A stretch of 64,000 bases of DNA from positions 39,819,501 to 39,883,500 of the forward strand of contig JAYKYS010000002.1 in NCBI GenBank assembly GCA_036924285.1, given 5' to 3'. How positions within the stretch are numbered: position 1 is the first letter of the stretch; every line of letters begins with the position of its first letter. Positions 31,862-42,169 of the stretch are shown here, in pieces. Under the pieces are notes generated by a model. It saw nothing but the letters and a program-made list of their open reading frames with translations, ran no database searches and was not told the DNA's origin. The DNA is from Asterella californica. Its lineage: Eukaryota > Streptophyta > Marchantiopsida > Marchantiales > Aytoniaceae. The translations under genes were made by a program, and so were the position numbers.

Positions 31862-34800
31862 ATGCCGCCCAGGAAGAGCAAGGGCCATTCGGGAGCCGGG
31901 CCATCCCAGCCACCGCCGCGGAGTACCACATATCCGGATCCCATCGCCTCGCAGACGCCGTCCGGATATGTTCCCCAGCCGACAGCGTCGGGAGCCTCGA
32001 CTGCGGCTAGTCCAGCTGAGGACCCGACCCGAACGTCAGCCGGAGGTCCGACCTCTTCGACTCCGCCGACCTGTGCCGATGTCCGGCAGACTATACAGAA
32101 TGTGGAGATCTTTCTGCAGAATCTCCAAACCCGATTTGGTGTGGCCAGCACACCGCCCACCCCGTCTCTTGTTCCGCCTGCCGCAGCGCCGACCCCGCCA
32201 CCTGCCGATCCGACCCCGTCCGCGGCCCAACCTGCGGATCCTGTTAACGTCGCTGCCGATGGAGGGGGATCCGATGGGAGTTCCAGTGGTTCGAGCAGCT
32301 CCAGTCTGAGCGAACCTAGCAGTGGCCCGAGCGGAGGACGCCAGGGAGGGCGGAAGCGCCGTCGACGAGCTCCCTCGCCGGAGAAGCCACAGGAGTATTT
32401 TGGCGAACCCTATCTCGTCAAGTTCGAGTTGTGGGTTGCTTCGATGGATAACTACCTTAGCCATTACTCCCGGAGGGGCCGTTTTGAGTATGCTGTGAGC
32501 AGGTTACGAGAAGATGCACTCAAGTGGTTAACCAACCACCAGAAGGAGTGCGCCAATCAGGGAAAACCCGAGTTGAGCACTTGGGAAGAGCTCCGAGACA
32601 GGTTGCGCACATACTTAGTTCCCCGGAATGAGTATAGCCATTACCGCCATGAAATTGACAATCTGAAGCAGACCGGAGGCATCAGGGAGTATAGCCAGCA
32701 GTTCGCGCATCTGTGGAATGCATTGGGGCTCACCGACAAGGATGAAAAGAAGTACTTGTATCATCGGGGGCTCCAGGGCTGGTACTCATACGAGATGACC
32801 CGTTTCGGTTGGGATAGGGACCTGGAGGACACATGCGCCCATCTGGAGCGCCTGGAGAGTGACCGCCAGAAGGGGAAGGTGGTGGATCGGTCCAAACCTC
32901 TCAGGAGTTACAGGAAGTTCGGCCGAGGAACAGGTACTAAGTACCGCAAACCCCACAGGCAAGGCGGACCGCGCCCACCACTTCTGACAGCACCCGGGAG
33001 AGCTCCAGTGGCCGGACAGCGGCCACCTGAGCAGCGTCAGCAGACAGGAGTTGGAGGCAGAGGGCCGCAAAGGCCCAGGAGGGGTCAGGGTCCGCCTAGG
33101 GGTCCCCTGAGACCCCATCCGCCATTTCCAGCACCAGCACCCAGGCCGGAAGGCTGTTACCATTGCGGCAGACCTGGACACTTCGCCCGGGAGTGCCCTG
33201 CTCGTTTTGGAGGTCCGAACATGAGGGCTGCTGCTGCCGACGACCCAGAACCTGAGCGACCAGAACCAGAGGTCAACCGAGGTGAAACTCAACCCCGCGA
33301 GGCCACTCCGAATGCTGACAGAGGTAATCCGCATGGCCCTGATTGTCTACCATGGATTCAAGTCAGGATTAAGGGCCGAGATGTTAGAATGCTTGTGGAT
33401 ACAGGGGCAGATGTTAGTGTGTTGTCTGCGAGTAAGGTCTTTGACCTGAAATTGATTCCTAAAAGACTAACCTCTCCTTTGGTAGTCCGCTTTGTCCAGG
33501 GAACCACCGAGGTCACACACACAGTCCACCAGTTGGCTGTGGAGTGTGCCGGAGTGGTCAGAGGTCACGACTTCTTGGTTATGCCTCTGGGCAAGACCGA
33601 AGGGATCCTCTCCTGGGCCTGGCTTAGGGAAAACAATGCTTGCATAGATCTGTCTGAAGGTAGGGTCTGGTTGAAGGACCCGAAAGGGGTGGATCACTTT
33701 GTGACTTTAGAAGTAGATCCAAAGCCTCGAGACTTAGCCGAGTATCCAGAGTATAGGTCTTGCCGCGTTGCTTATATGATCTGCACGGCTAGACAGTTCA
33801 AGAAATCGATGAAGGGAGTAGAGGACGCCTGGATGATTTTGCCCGAGAAAGCTACCGAAGAGTTGGATGAAGAGGACAGAGTCTCCCAGCTGCCTGTCAA
33901 GCGGGAGATGAAGTCACTCTTAGCCAGATATGCGCATCTACTCCCTGACAAGCTACCCAACACACTACCACCCCGTAGGACGATCGATCATAAGATCGAG
34001 CTCATCCTCGGCTCTGTCCCACCAGTTGGGAGATGCCGGAGGATGTCCTTGAACCTCCTTCAGGAGTTGAAGGAGCAACTAGGGGAGATGGTTGAGCAAG
34101 GGATACTAAGGCCCAGCTGCTCGCCTTACGCCACCCCGATAATGTTTGTGTCCAAGAAGGAGGGAACCTTACGTCTTTGTGGAGACTATAAGGCTTTAAA
34201 CAAAGTAACCATTAAAAACAAATACCCTATACCTCTCATGGATGAGACCATGGACCGGCTGGTGAAGGGGCGCTACTTCACTAAGCTGGATCTTAGGTCA
34301 GGGTACCATCAGATCCGAATAGCCGAAGGGGACGAGGAGAAGACGGCTATTATCACTCGATATGGCCTATTCGAGTACACCGTCCTCCCCTTTGGTCTTT
34401 CGAATGCTCCAGTCACATTTTGTAGGCTCATGAATGACATACTCAGGGATCAACTTGATGATTCAGTAGTAGTATACCTAGACGACATCATTGTCTACTC
34501 CCCAAATTGGAGTCAGCACTTGAAAGATGTCGAATCGGTATTCCAGAAGCTTGAAAAGGAACAGCTGGTCCTCAAGGCCTCCAAATGCTCTTTTGGCCAG
34601 GAAAGCGTAGTGTTCCTAGGGTGCCTCATAGACTCAGAAGGGGTACACATTAATCGAAGGAAAGTACAAGCTTCAGACTTGGCCTATCCCAAAAAATGTG
34701 TCGGAGGTAAGGTCTTTTCTTGGGCTAGCATCCTACTTCAGGAAGTTTATTAGAGGGTTTGGGCATCTAGCATCACCCATCTTCGATCTGCTAAGGGATG

Positions 34801-36821
34801 TCAAGAAGGTGTTCAAGTGGGAGCTTCCCCAGCAGAAGACATTCAGTGCCTTGAAGAAAACCTTGACAGAGGCCCCGGTGCTAGTATTGCCAGACTTAGG
34901 ACAGCCCTTCGAAATCCACACGGATGCTTCCAAGCTAGCCATAGGAGGAGTACTGATCCAGAATGACCACCCCGTTGTCTTTGAGAGTCACCGGCTGAGT
35001 GAAACAGAGTCTAGATGGGAAACCCACGAGCAGGAAATGCTTGCAGTAATATGGTGCCTTAAGAGGTGGGAGCATTATCTCCTACCTAGTGAGGTCACTG
35101 TAGTTACTGACAACATATCCAACACTTACTTTCAAACCAAGCCCAAGCTGTCCCTTAAGCAGCAAAGGTGGCAACTGGAGTTGTCTCGGTACAACCTAAC
35201 TTGGAAGTACTGCAAGGGGAAAGAGAATGCCCCGGCGGATGCTTTGTCGAGACAGATTTTGGCCTTGACATCCGCACCCCAATCCAACCTGGTAGACTTC
35301 GTACGTAGAGCCACGGCACTAGACCCTCAGGCTACAGAGTGGACCAGACAAAGTGCGGAGGATCAAGGGATGAGGCATCTCACTAAGAGAGATGGATGCT
35401 GGTTTTACAAGCAAACCCGGCTTTACATCTCTCCAAGTCCACTTAGAGCCCGGGTACTTCACGAGGAACATGATGCGTCTTCAGCCAGCCATGGTGGTCA
35501 GGCTCGAACCTTGCACCGAGTGAGGCAGAAGTATTTCTGGCCGAGTCTAAGTGGAGATGTCCGACATTATGTCGAGAGTTGTTTAGTATGTCAACAGACC
35601 CGGCCTGATACCCAAAGGCCTGCTGGTCTGTTGCAACCTATTCCAGTGCCCGAAAATCTGTGGGAAAGTTTGACCATGGATTTCATAGTGCAGTTACCCC
35701 CTTCTCATGGTCATGACTGTATCCTTACCGTAGTGGACCGCTTGAGTAAGATGGCCCACTTCATAGCTTGCACCACCATGATATCTGCCCCGGATGTTGC
35801 CCGGTTGTTCTTTACCCATATCTTCAAGTATCATGGCCTGCCCAAGGAGATCATCTCCGACAATGATTTTAGGTTTGCCAACGACTTCTGGACCACTTTG
35901 TTTTCAAGTTTGGGGACTAAGCTGAAGTTTACAGCTGCCTACCACCCCCAAACTGATGGCCAAAGTGAGAGAGTTAACCAAGTGATCGAACAAGGCATAA
36001 GGAATTACATACTGAGGGACCAATCAGATTGGCCCACTCATTTGGATCTTATCGAGTTCGCCTATAATGACTCTCTACATTCCGCGACTGGATACAAACC
36101 GTTTGAGTTAGTATATCGAGGGAACAAGTCTCCTTTGTCTCCCTCTGTGTTTCTGTTACAGTCTCCAGAATTTGAGATAGCTATCAGAAAGTCTCCCTTG
36201 GACGTAGCTGAGTTCATCGGCCGTAGGTCATACATCCTGCATCTTGCTAAGCAAAATATCTTGAGAGCCCAAGCTAGGTACACCAAGTATGCCAACTCGA
36301 AGGGCAGAGACGTGCAACTGGAAGTTGGGGATCGGGTATGGCTTAAAACTAAGTCCTACGCCATACCCAGGGAAATGACAGGTAAGTTCATCCCCAGGTG
36401 GGCTGCTCCTTTCGAAATACTTCAAAAAGTGACCCCCGTCAGCTATCAGCTGGCCTTTCCATCCAGCATGCAGGGGTACCACCCCATCATTCATGTATCC
36501 AACTTAAAGAAGTTTGTGGAGGATGATATGCGGATACCTGGAAGGATACAGAAGTGGACTCCGGTCCTAGAGCACCTACCCATGTTGTCGGACATGCGTA
36601 TAACCAGAGTGCTCGACCAGAGGACGCTGTCTGGTCCCAGCTCCCAACCCGAGAGGATAGAGCTGCTGGTAGAGTGGGAATGTCGGGGGCTGATCGCCCA
36701 AACCTGGCTTACCTTGGCCGAAATCCCGTGGGTGCTGATCGCACGCCCCTACCAGATATTCATCCGGGGAAGAGCCCCACAAGTAGCTCACCCCGTAGCC
36801 CGAACTAGGGGTGGAAGGTGA
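31862..36821 (+). pseudogene. Gypsy-1 gag-pol polyprotein with one frameshift
   Basis: The first frame runs 31862-34753 (963 codons). It has a Pro/Ser-rich start, a retrotransposon gag domain (about residues 175-335), a CCHC knuckle (Cys432-Cys445) and protease VDTGADVSVL (Asp513). RT follows, with TKLDLRSGYHQIRIA and catalytic YLDD (872-875). Near 34670 the frame shifts by one base, and the second frame (seen from 34698) carries on with the RT thumb, RNase H (HTDASKLAIGGVL), integrase (zinc region, MDFIVQLPPSHGHDC, then HPQTDGQSERVNQ) and a weak chromodomain-like tail (RITRVLDQRT...ELLVEW), stopping at 36821. Without other visible stops, this copy became inactive recently or depends on recoding; the site has no obvious slippery sequence. 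Confidence 0.88.
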
Positions 36822-37109
36822 AGAGAGTACGACGTGAGGTCATGAGCATTCAGTGACCACTGCAATGTGCGGGGGTGGTCACCTCACAGCACACATAGGT
36901 GCAGAAAGACTCGCAAGACCCAGCCGACCTCTTCAGGCTTCCTCCAAGAGAGTGAGGGAGAAAGTAATTACGGTCGATCAAACCATTTCGACTTGAAGGT
37001 GGAAACCACCCGAAGTGCACTTTAAGACTTGTCTCTGTGGAGTCCCCTGACATCAGAAGGGTGAGCCAGAGAAAGAGAAAGAAGATCCCTCATTGAAAGG
37101 AGGTACAGG
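36822..37109 (+). other. 3' untranslated part and polypurine tract of Gypsy-1
   Basis: Non-coding stretch between the stop codon and the 3' LTR. It ends in the purine-rich ATTGAAAGGAGGTACAGG (37092-37109), which primes plus-strand synthesis and supports the LTR start at 37110. Confidence 0.65.
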
Positions 37110-38546
37110 TGTGATGACACACCTCTTTTACCGTTGGGGTGTGTGTCATAAGGGACCCGTCATCTGTCCGCGGGTAAGGCTCCTTTGGACGCCGAAGGTA
37201 AATGTTCGAACGCTAACCCCTGCCCACCTTGTATGTGCATGCTGTTAGGTCGGCTATGATTAAAGGCAAGTTTCCGTCAGGAGACCCCGGGTCGGGACTA
37301 AGCTAGGCCACGGCTGAAGAATTAAAGTAGGAGGGCTCGCAGCGGGAATAGTCGGAAGGAGTAGAGGCCGAAGGACCGAGTAGGCAATTTTGGGGTCCAG
37401 GGCCGACCTTGGCCACCCCGCGGCCAATCAGCAGAGGACACGCGGCCCGAAGAGGAGGCCAAGGCCAAGATCAAGAAGGCGAGGTACGTGGCCCGCGTCC
37501 CTATGCGGCTGCACAGCCAGGCGACGAATCGCCGCCGCGTGGCGGCCGCAGATAGGGCCGCATAAGGACCCGCGCGTGAGAAGAGGGGAAGTAGAGCGAG
37601 GCGGCCCGCGTCCCTATGAATGCGGGGTACAGTGAGGAAGTGGAACGGACGGAGGGCCAGGTGGAGGCTACCGACACGCCGAGAACCCCAGGAGTGACGG
37701 TGACACACATGGGGCCACCCGTGTGGACTGTTCGCCTCCCTTCTTGGAGGGAAGTGGAGTCGGGAGACCCGCCAGGTCCGCAATCCCACGCGCGAATTCT
37801 CGACCAATGGGAACTCGTGAAAGCTCACCGCTACCCTCTCCGCGGTACCCTGCTTGGCTCGCGTGGCAAGACGTGATTGGTTGCGGCATCCCGAGGCCCG
37901 ACACTCTACTCGGGATGCGGAAGAGACAGTCGGGCGAGCAGTCCAGGTGTCGGGGTATAAAAGCCACACATAGGGCACTGTGCCCGACGACGTTGAGAGG
38001 CCAGAACGGGAGAGAATCGCGGAGAGCCACGTAGCGAGGGATTCCTCCACGAAGATAGGGACTGTCAGTGAGTTAAGTGTACACATAGCGTTTTCTCGTG
38101 GAAACGTCGAGGCGCGAGTGTAGGTGACAGTCCGCGAGGGTAGATTCGGCGCAGAAGCCAATTCCGAGACATTGAGGGCAGTGGGTCTCGAGGTTAGAAG
38201 TTGAGTAGTGCCAGCCGTGGCCCATAGCTAGTATAGACTAGTCCCGGGGTAGCCGCGGACTCTCCTCGAGGGAGATTGCATGTATGAGCCGACGTTGTCT
38301 TTCAGTAAAGCCTCGTCTGGTTCGACCACGAGTTTGTGCAGGGATCTGAGTCGAGTCGTGATAGTGAGGGAGACCGGTGCGGTGTCCCCGATCCTGAGGT
38401 GGGGTCGATTGTAGTCGACCGCTGTGATTGTGTGCCCGGGTGATCGGAGGGAGAGATAGCAAGAGAGTCCGCTTGGGAATTTTGAATTGATTGGGTTTTT
38501 CCGCCACTGACCCGTGATTCCCATCCGCGACCCGGGACCCATCGCA
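37110..38546 (+). repeat. 3' LTR of Gypsy-1 (1437 bp)
   Basis: Begins TGTGATGACACACC after the purine tract and ends ACCCATCGCA. TATA box at 37956-37962. Its first 40 bases hold an imperfect inverted repeat (ATGACACACC...GGGGTGTGTGTCAT). From 37194 it matches the left LTR. Right flank AGCTGATCCGCG is Copia-B gag. Confidence 0.8.
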
Positions 38547-38962
38547 AGCTGATCCGCGAGCTGCTTGACATGGTTCACGTAGTCGTTGATGCACATCGAC
38601 CCCTTCTTCACGGTGTTGAACTGCTGCAGCAATTGCAGCTTCCGCGTCTCTGTTTCGGATTGAAACAAACGCGCGAGTGCATCCCAAGCTTTCTTGGACG
38701 TATCGCAATCCTGAATGTGACCGATCATCGATGCTGAAACTATCAGCGCAATGTAGTGAATCGTCTGAATCGAATCGTACGAGCACTTCTTCCACTCGTT
38801 CAATTTCGGATCTTAAATTGATACTTCATGCGCTTTCTCCTCCTCAGTGATAAGATCCCATAGATCTTGTCTCTATAAGAAAGTCTTCATCCGGAACTTC
38901 CACACTTGGTAGTTGTTCTTGTCGAGCTTCTTTCGAGTGATCAAAGACACAGACTCCGCCAT
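38547..38962 (-). pseudogene. Copia-B gag, N-terminal part
   Basis: On the minus strand from ATG 38962: MAESVSLITRKKLDKNNY, QVWKFRMKTFL, stop, LWDLITEEEKAHEVSI, stop, LNEWKKCSYDSIQTIHY, then a typical copia gag (AWDALARLFQSE, LQLLQQFNTVKKGSM, VNHVKQLADQL). It is cut by Gypsy-1 and resumes at 30319. Confidence 0.85.
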
Positions 38963-39397
38963 AGCTGCAATGTCGAAATTGCTCTGTTCTGTACGCAAAA
39001 AAACCTCACAGAACCTTCACGAAACTCGTTGAAACCCATATTCGGAATAGGATTTGTTAGACTCAAGTCCTAAAACTTCATTTTGGTCGAAAAAGATCCA
39101 ATTGAAAATCTGCCGCTGGAAACCTCCAAATCGACTAAAACTTGGCCGAATACACAATTCGCTCCTTCTGAACAAGACAGCCTTAGAAGGGCTGGTCGAC
39201 AGATTTCAGCGAAAAAAATCGTCTAGGCCTCCGGATAGCGTTCAAAGTTTCTGGTGGCGAAAGAAACGATTTCGTCTCACCCGAACGCATCAACAGGATA
39301 GTGTCCGACATCAGGCACACCTCCAGCTGTTCTCTCCTGTACTTCTTCATGCACGAACTCCATCTTGCTCATCAGCAAGGGACACACACTCTCTATT
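38963..39397 (-). other. Copia-B untranslated leader
   Basis: Non-coding leader between the primer-binding site and gag on the minus strand. No ORF with a domain. Confidence 0.6.
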
Positions 39398-39409
39398 GCT
39401 CTGATACCA
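39398..39409 (-). other. Primer-binding site of Copia-B
   Basis: TGGTATCAGAGC on the minus strand, directly adjoining the LTR end; a perfect initiator-tRNA match. It identifies this LTR as the 5' one. Confidence 0.92.
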
Positions 39410-39637
39410 TGTAGAAAGATCGATACTTCGAGGACACTCCAAGAAGAGAGAGCAAGTAGACAAAGAAAGTAAAATAGCAATGAGATGAGAGAGGCTTTGT
39501 CTCTCTCTGTATATATAGTGGAGGTGAGTACAAAGGAAACCCTAATGATGGGTTAGCCCTCTAACTAACTCTAACAACCCTAACCACTCCGGCTAATGTT
39601 AGTCGTCGATCTACTAGAGCTTGGGACTATATCAACA
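39410..39637 (-). repeat. Copia-B 5' LTR (228 bp)
   Basis: On minus TGTTGATATAG...TTTCTACA, the same length as the copy at 19197-19424 and about 94 percent alike. Flanked on plus by CATTT (39638-39642), the partner of AAATG at 19425-19429. Confidence 0.93.
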
Positions 39638-39642
39638 CATTT

Positions 39643-39801
39643 TAAAAGAAAAAAAATATAATCTGGTGAGATATGTACCAATTAGGTATCAACAGAAAAT
39701 CAAGTGACAAATATATTCACTAAATCATTATCTATAGATCAATTTGAAAAACTCAGAAAAAGACTTGGTGCATGTGGATTGTCGCTGATCTTAAGAGTGG
39801 A
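39643..39801 (+). pseudogene. Copia-A RNase H end
   Basis: Plus-strand continuation of the fragment at 19425-19797: ILKEKKYNLVRYVPI, then after a frame change QVTNIFTKSLSIDQFEKLRK, the standard copia pol C-terminus. A purine-rich TTAAGAGTGGA precedes the LTR. Confidence 0.8.
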
Positions 39802-40044
39802 TGTTAAGGATACAGTTACGTTCAGTTACATAGATTGATAGTGACAACTAGTCTAGTCATAAGTCATCTGGTAAACTCAAGAGACTCATGTCATGTCTCT
39901 GTAGTCATGTCTCTGTAGTTACGTCGGTTTAGTTGTAGCCTTTTAGGTTTCTTACATGAGTACTGTTAGGACACCATCGAGGATTATATAATGTCTCTCT
40001 TTGAGATATGATGTTATTCTGATCCTCTTTTTACTTTATTAACT
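39802..40044 (+). repeat. 3' LTR of Copia-A
   Basis: TGTTAAGGATACAG..., the partner of 15764-15989. It contains a small internal duplication (TCATGTCTCTGTAG twice, near 39889-39920) missing from the left copy. The right edge is approximate. Confidence 0.72.
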
Positions 40045-42169
40045 ACTAGAAAAAATTTTCCACATGATCTAACACCAAAAACGTGAGACTCGCGTAGTCT
40101 TCGTCCCACCAGTGCTTATTCTACGCGGAGAGGAAACAAGGACACACTCTACATACTTTGATAACTTTGATAAGCTGCATTGCTGAGAGTGGAAAAACTA
40201 TCATGAATGATGATATACCGTTTACTTTTGTTAGAGCTAGTACCAATAAAGGAGAGACTCCGTGAGAAAAACCTCTGTCTGATTTTGGTAAAAGATTCAT
40301 TATTCTCCAGTACGGATCGATGGACACAAGTAAGACATACCCAAATATTTCCTTAATCTTTGTTGTTATTTTTTTAATTTCTTTCTGTGGGTAGGATTGT
40401 TTAAACATCCCTTTCTTTCCACGTGATTCGTGTGTTGCTTTTAAGTGGCAAACCTCTTGACTGTTATAACCATCTGGTGCTAACCATAATTCCTACTACA
40501 ACATCAAATTTTTTGAACCGGTCTGACAAAAACTCTCGGAAAATCTACGTACGTTTTTACATTTCAGTTTCATGCCAATCAGTCATTATAACGAACAAGT
40601 CATTATAACGAAAATTTTTTCTCACTTTGATGAGAGTCCCGCTCATTGAGAAAAAATCAAATTTCCAGAAAACAATCTTTCATTTTGTGATAAACATTGT
40701 AACGATATTAAATTGACAAGTAGAGAATAATAATTTAACTCCTTTCTCGTTGACCCTCTAAAACTTGGAGCCGTGTTCTTGTTATGTAATGGGTTACATT
40801 GTTTAGCACATGTATGCACCTCACGTGGGTGCAAAGGTTTGCCAACGAGTTAATGCATATGAACAGAGAGCACACTGGAGTGCCAAGCGTGTAAAGTATA
40901 CATGTAAGTGTAGGTGTAAACTACCGTCTGGTCTGGCCCAGCTACTAGCGTCGGTGAAGCACTCCATTTACTCCCTTCCATCTCTTCCTCTCTTACTGTG
41001 CTCAATTTTTCCTAAAAACATATATCTTCTGCACATAAGCATCCTACAACACCTTCGTCTATATAATCAACAATGGCTGCAAGACTAAATATGCTTTCCT
41101 TCTGTCCTACCACTGCTGGATGTTGTAAGGCGTATCCACCTCAAGCCAAAAGCAAAAGTACACTGGACAACTACTATGGGAACTCGAAGTGTCTTAATAT
41201 ATTTAACAGACATGAAGATATGATGCGACTTAGTCGCATGCAGAATAAGATAACTCAAGTAAGATAACTCAAGCAACCGCGCTAAGTGGGCGAGAATCTT
41301 GATTAATCATCGCAGTATTGTTTAAATCCCAGAATATTCACAAGCATGTACAAAGCCCCGAGCCAAACTAGTTATACTGCACCTGTGCATTCAAACTATG
41401 CATGCTCAACATCCCAACTGACTAAGTATCCCATACCAAAAAGCACTTTCAATGTTAATCGGTAATCACTGCAAAACATAGGACTGTAGATACCTACCTT
41501 AAACAACCCGGAGAGCCCCACCTACATCAACCAGGAGTCGTGGACTTATCCTATCACAAGTCCCGACAGATTTTGTGTCAGACTCTACTGTGTCTATCAC
41601 CCTCAAACAAAGGGCATCTACCGCGCTACCGAAAGAGTATTTTATAATTATCAACAACCAACCCGGAGCAACTCTAGACCTCTGAAACATTTTAAAGAAG
41701 GCTGGCAAGCCTTGGCTGTGGCTACACCGAGAAGGATAGGGAGACGATCCCAAGTCTATCATAAAGATCCCAATACCAGTACAATAGCGAGGAAATTCCA
41801 AGGAAATAGGTAGTCAACACAGGTTTAAATCTGTTTGGAGATATAAATTACAGCCTAAATGGGAAAAGGTTTACAAAATACAAAAAATTGCCCGTACCAT
41901 TCTATGAGGAAGTAACCTAAGCTAACAGCTAATTACATGCTGTCTCATCCCGTTGGGCTTGTTGCCATCATTGAAGATTGATGAGCCACCTTCCGAGCTT
42001 GAATCTGAACAGCTGAGCCGCAATAGCAGGCAGCTCTAAAGCCTAGAGCTTTCACCTCCTGCAGAAGAACAAAGACTATTTACTCCTGTCCAAGGCCCAC
42101 CGGGCATCCGCAACACAGACGCCTCCTGTGTATGAGGAAAAGGTGTATGGCTAAAACTTTCACAGTTTC
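40045..42169. other. Intergenic and 3' region of the RING gene
   Basis: No supported gene. A 64-codon ORF at 41073-41267 has a favourable ACAATGGC start context after a CTATATAATC motif and could be a first exon with a GTAAGA donor at its end. It has no recognisable domain, so it is not called. The part next to 42169 should hold the 3' untranslated region of the RING gene. Confidence 0.45.

Larger units (their letters stand above)
30320..38546 (+). mobile_element. Gypsy-1: young, GC-rich Ty3/gypsy element inserted in Copia-B gag
   Basis: LTRs at 30320-31641 and 37110-38546 enclose a nearly intact gag-pol on plus. LTR copies are about 96 percent alike by eye apart from a 21-22 bp indel near 37523. 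The Copia-B gag frame is split between LADQL (38547 and up) and SVKVEIDP (30319 and down). High GC content sets it apart from the AT-rich neighbourhood. A weak chromodomain-like tail suggests the chromovirus branch. Confidence 0.9.
15764..40044 (+). mobile_element. Copia-A: outer host element of the 24-kb nested complex
   Basis: Related LTRs beginning TGTTAAGG occur in the same orientation at 15764-15989 and 39802-40044. They enclose pieces of one copia polyprotein whose order is restored if the segment 17133-28846 is flipped: gag (16538-17132), gag end, protease, residual integrase and RT (28846 down to 25965), RNase H (19797 down to 19425), then the RNase H end (39643-39801). Everything else inside is later insertions: Copia-B, Gypsy-1, Gypsy-2 and a SINE. 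The element is internally deleted in the integrase core. Possible target duplications ACTGG (15759-15763) and ACTAG (40045-40049) agree at four of five bases. Confidence 0.8.

Noticed and set aside
31405..32464. Antisense ORFs of 142-251 codons opposite Gypsy-1 gag
   Set aside because: Shadows of the GC-rich gag frame; no domain of their own.
41073..41267. 64-codon ORF with good start context as a gene
   Set aside because: No domain, no convincing next exon and low-complexity flanks; kept only as a remark.
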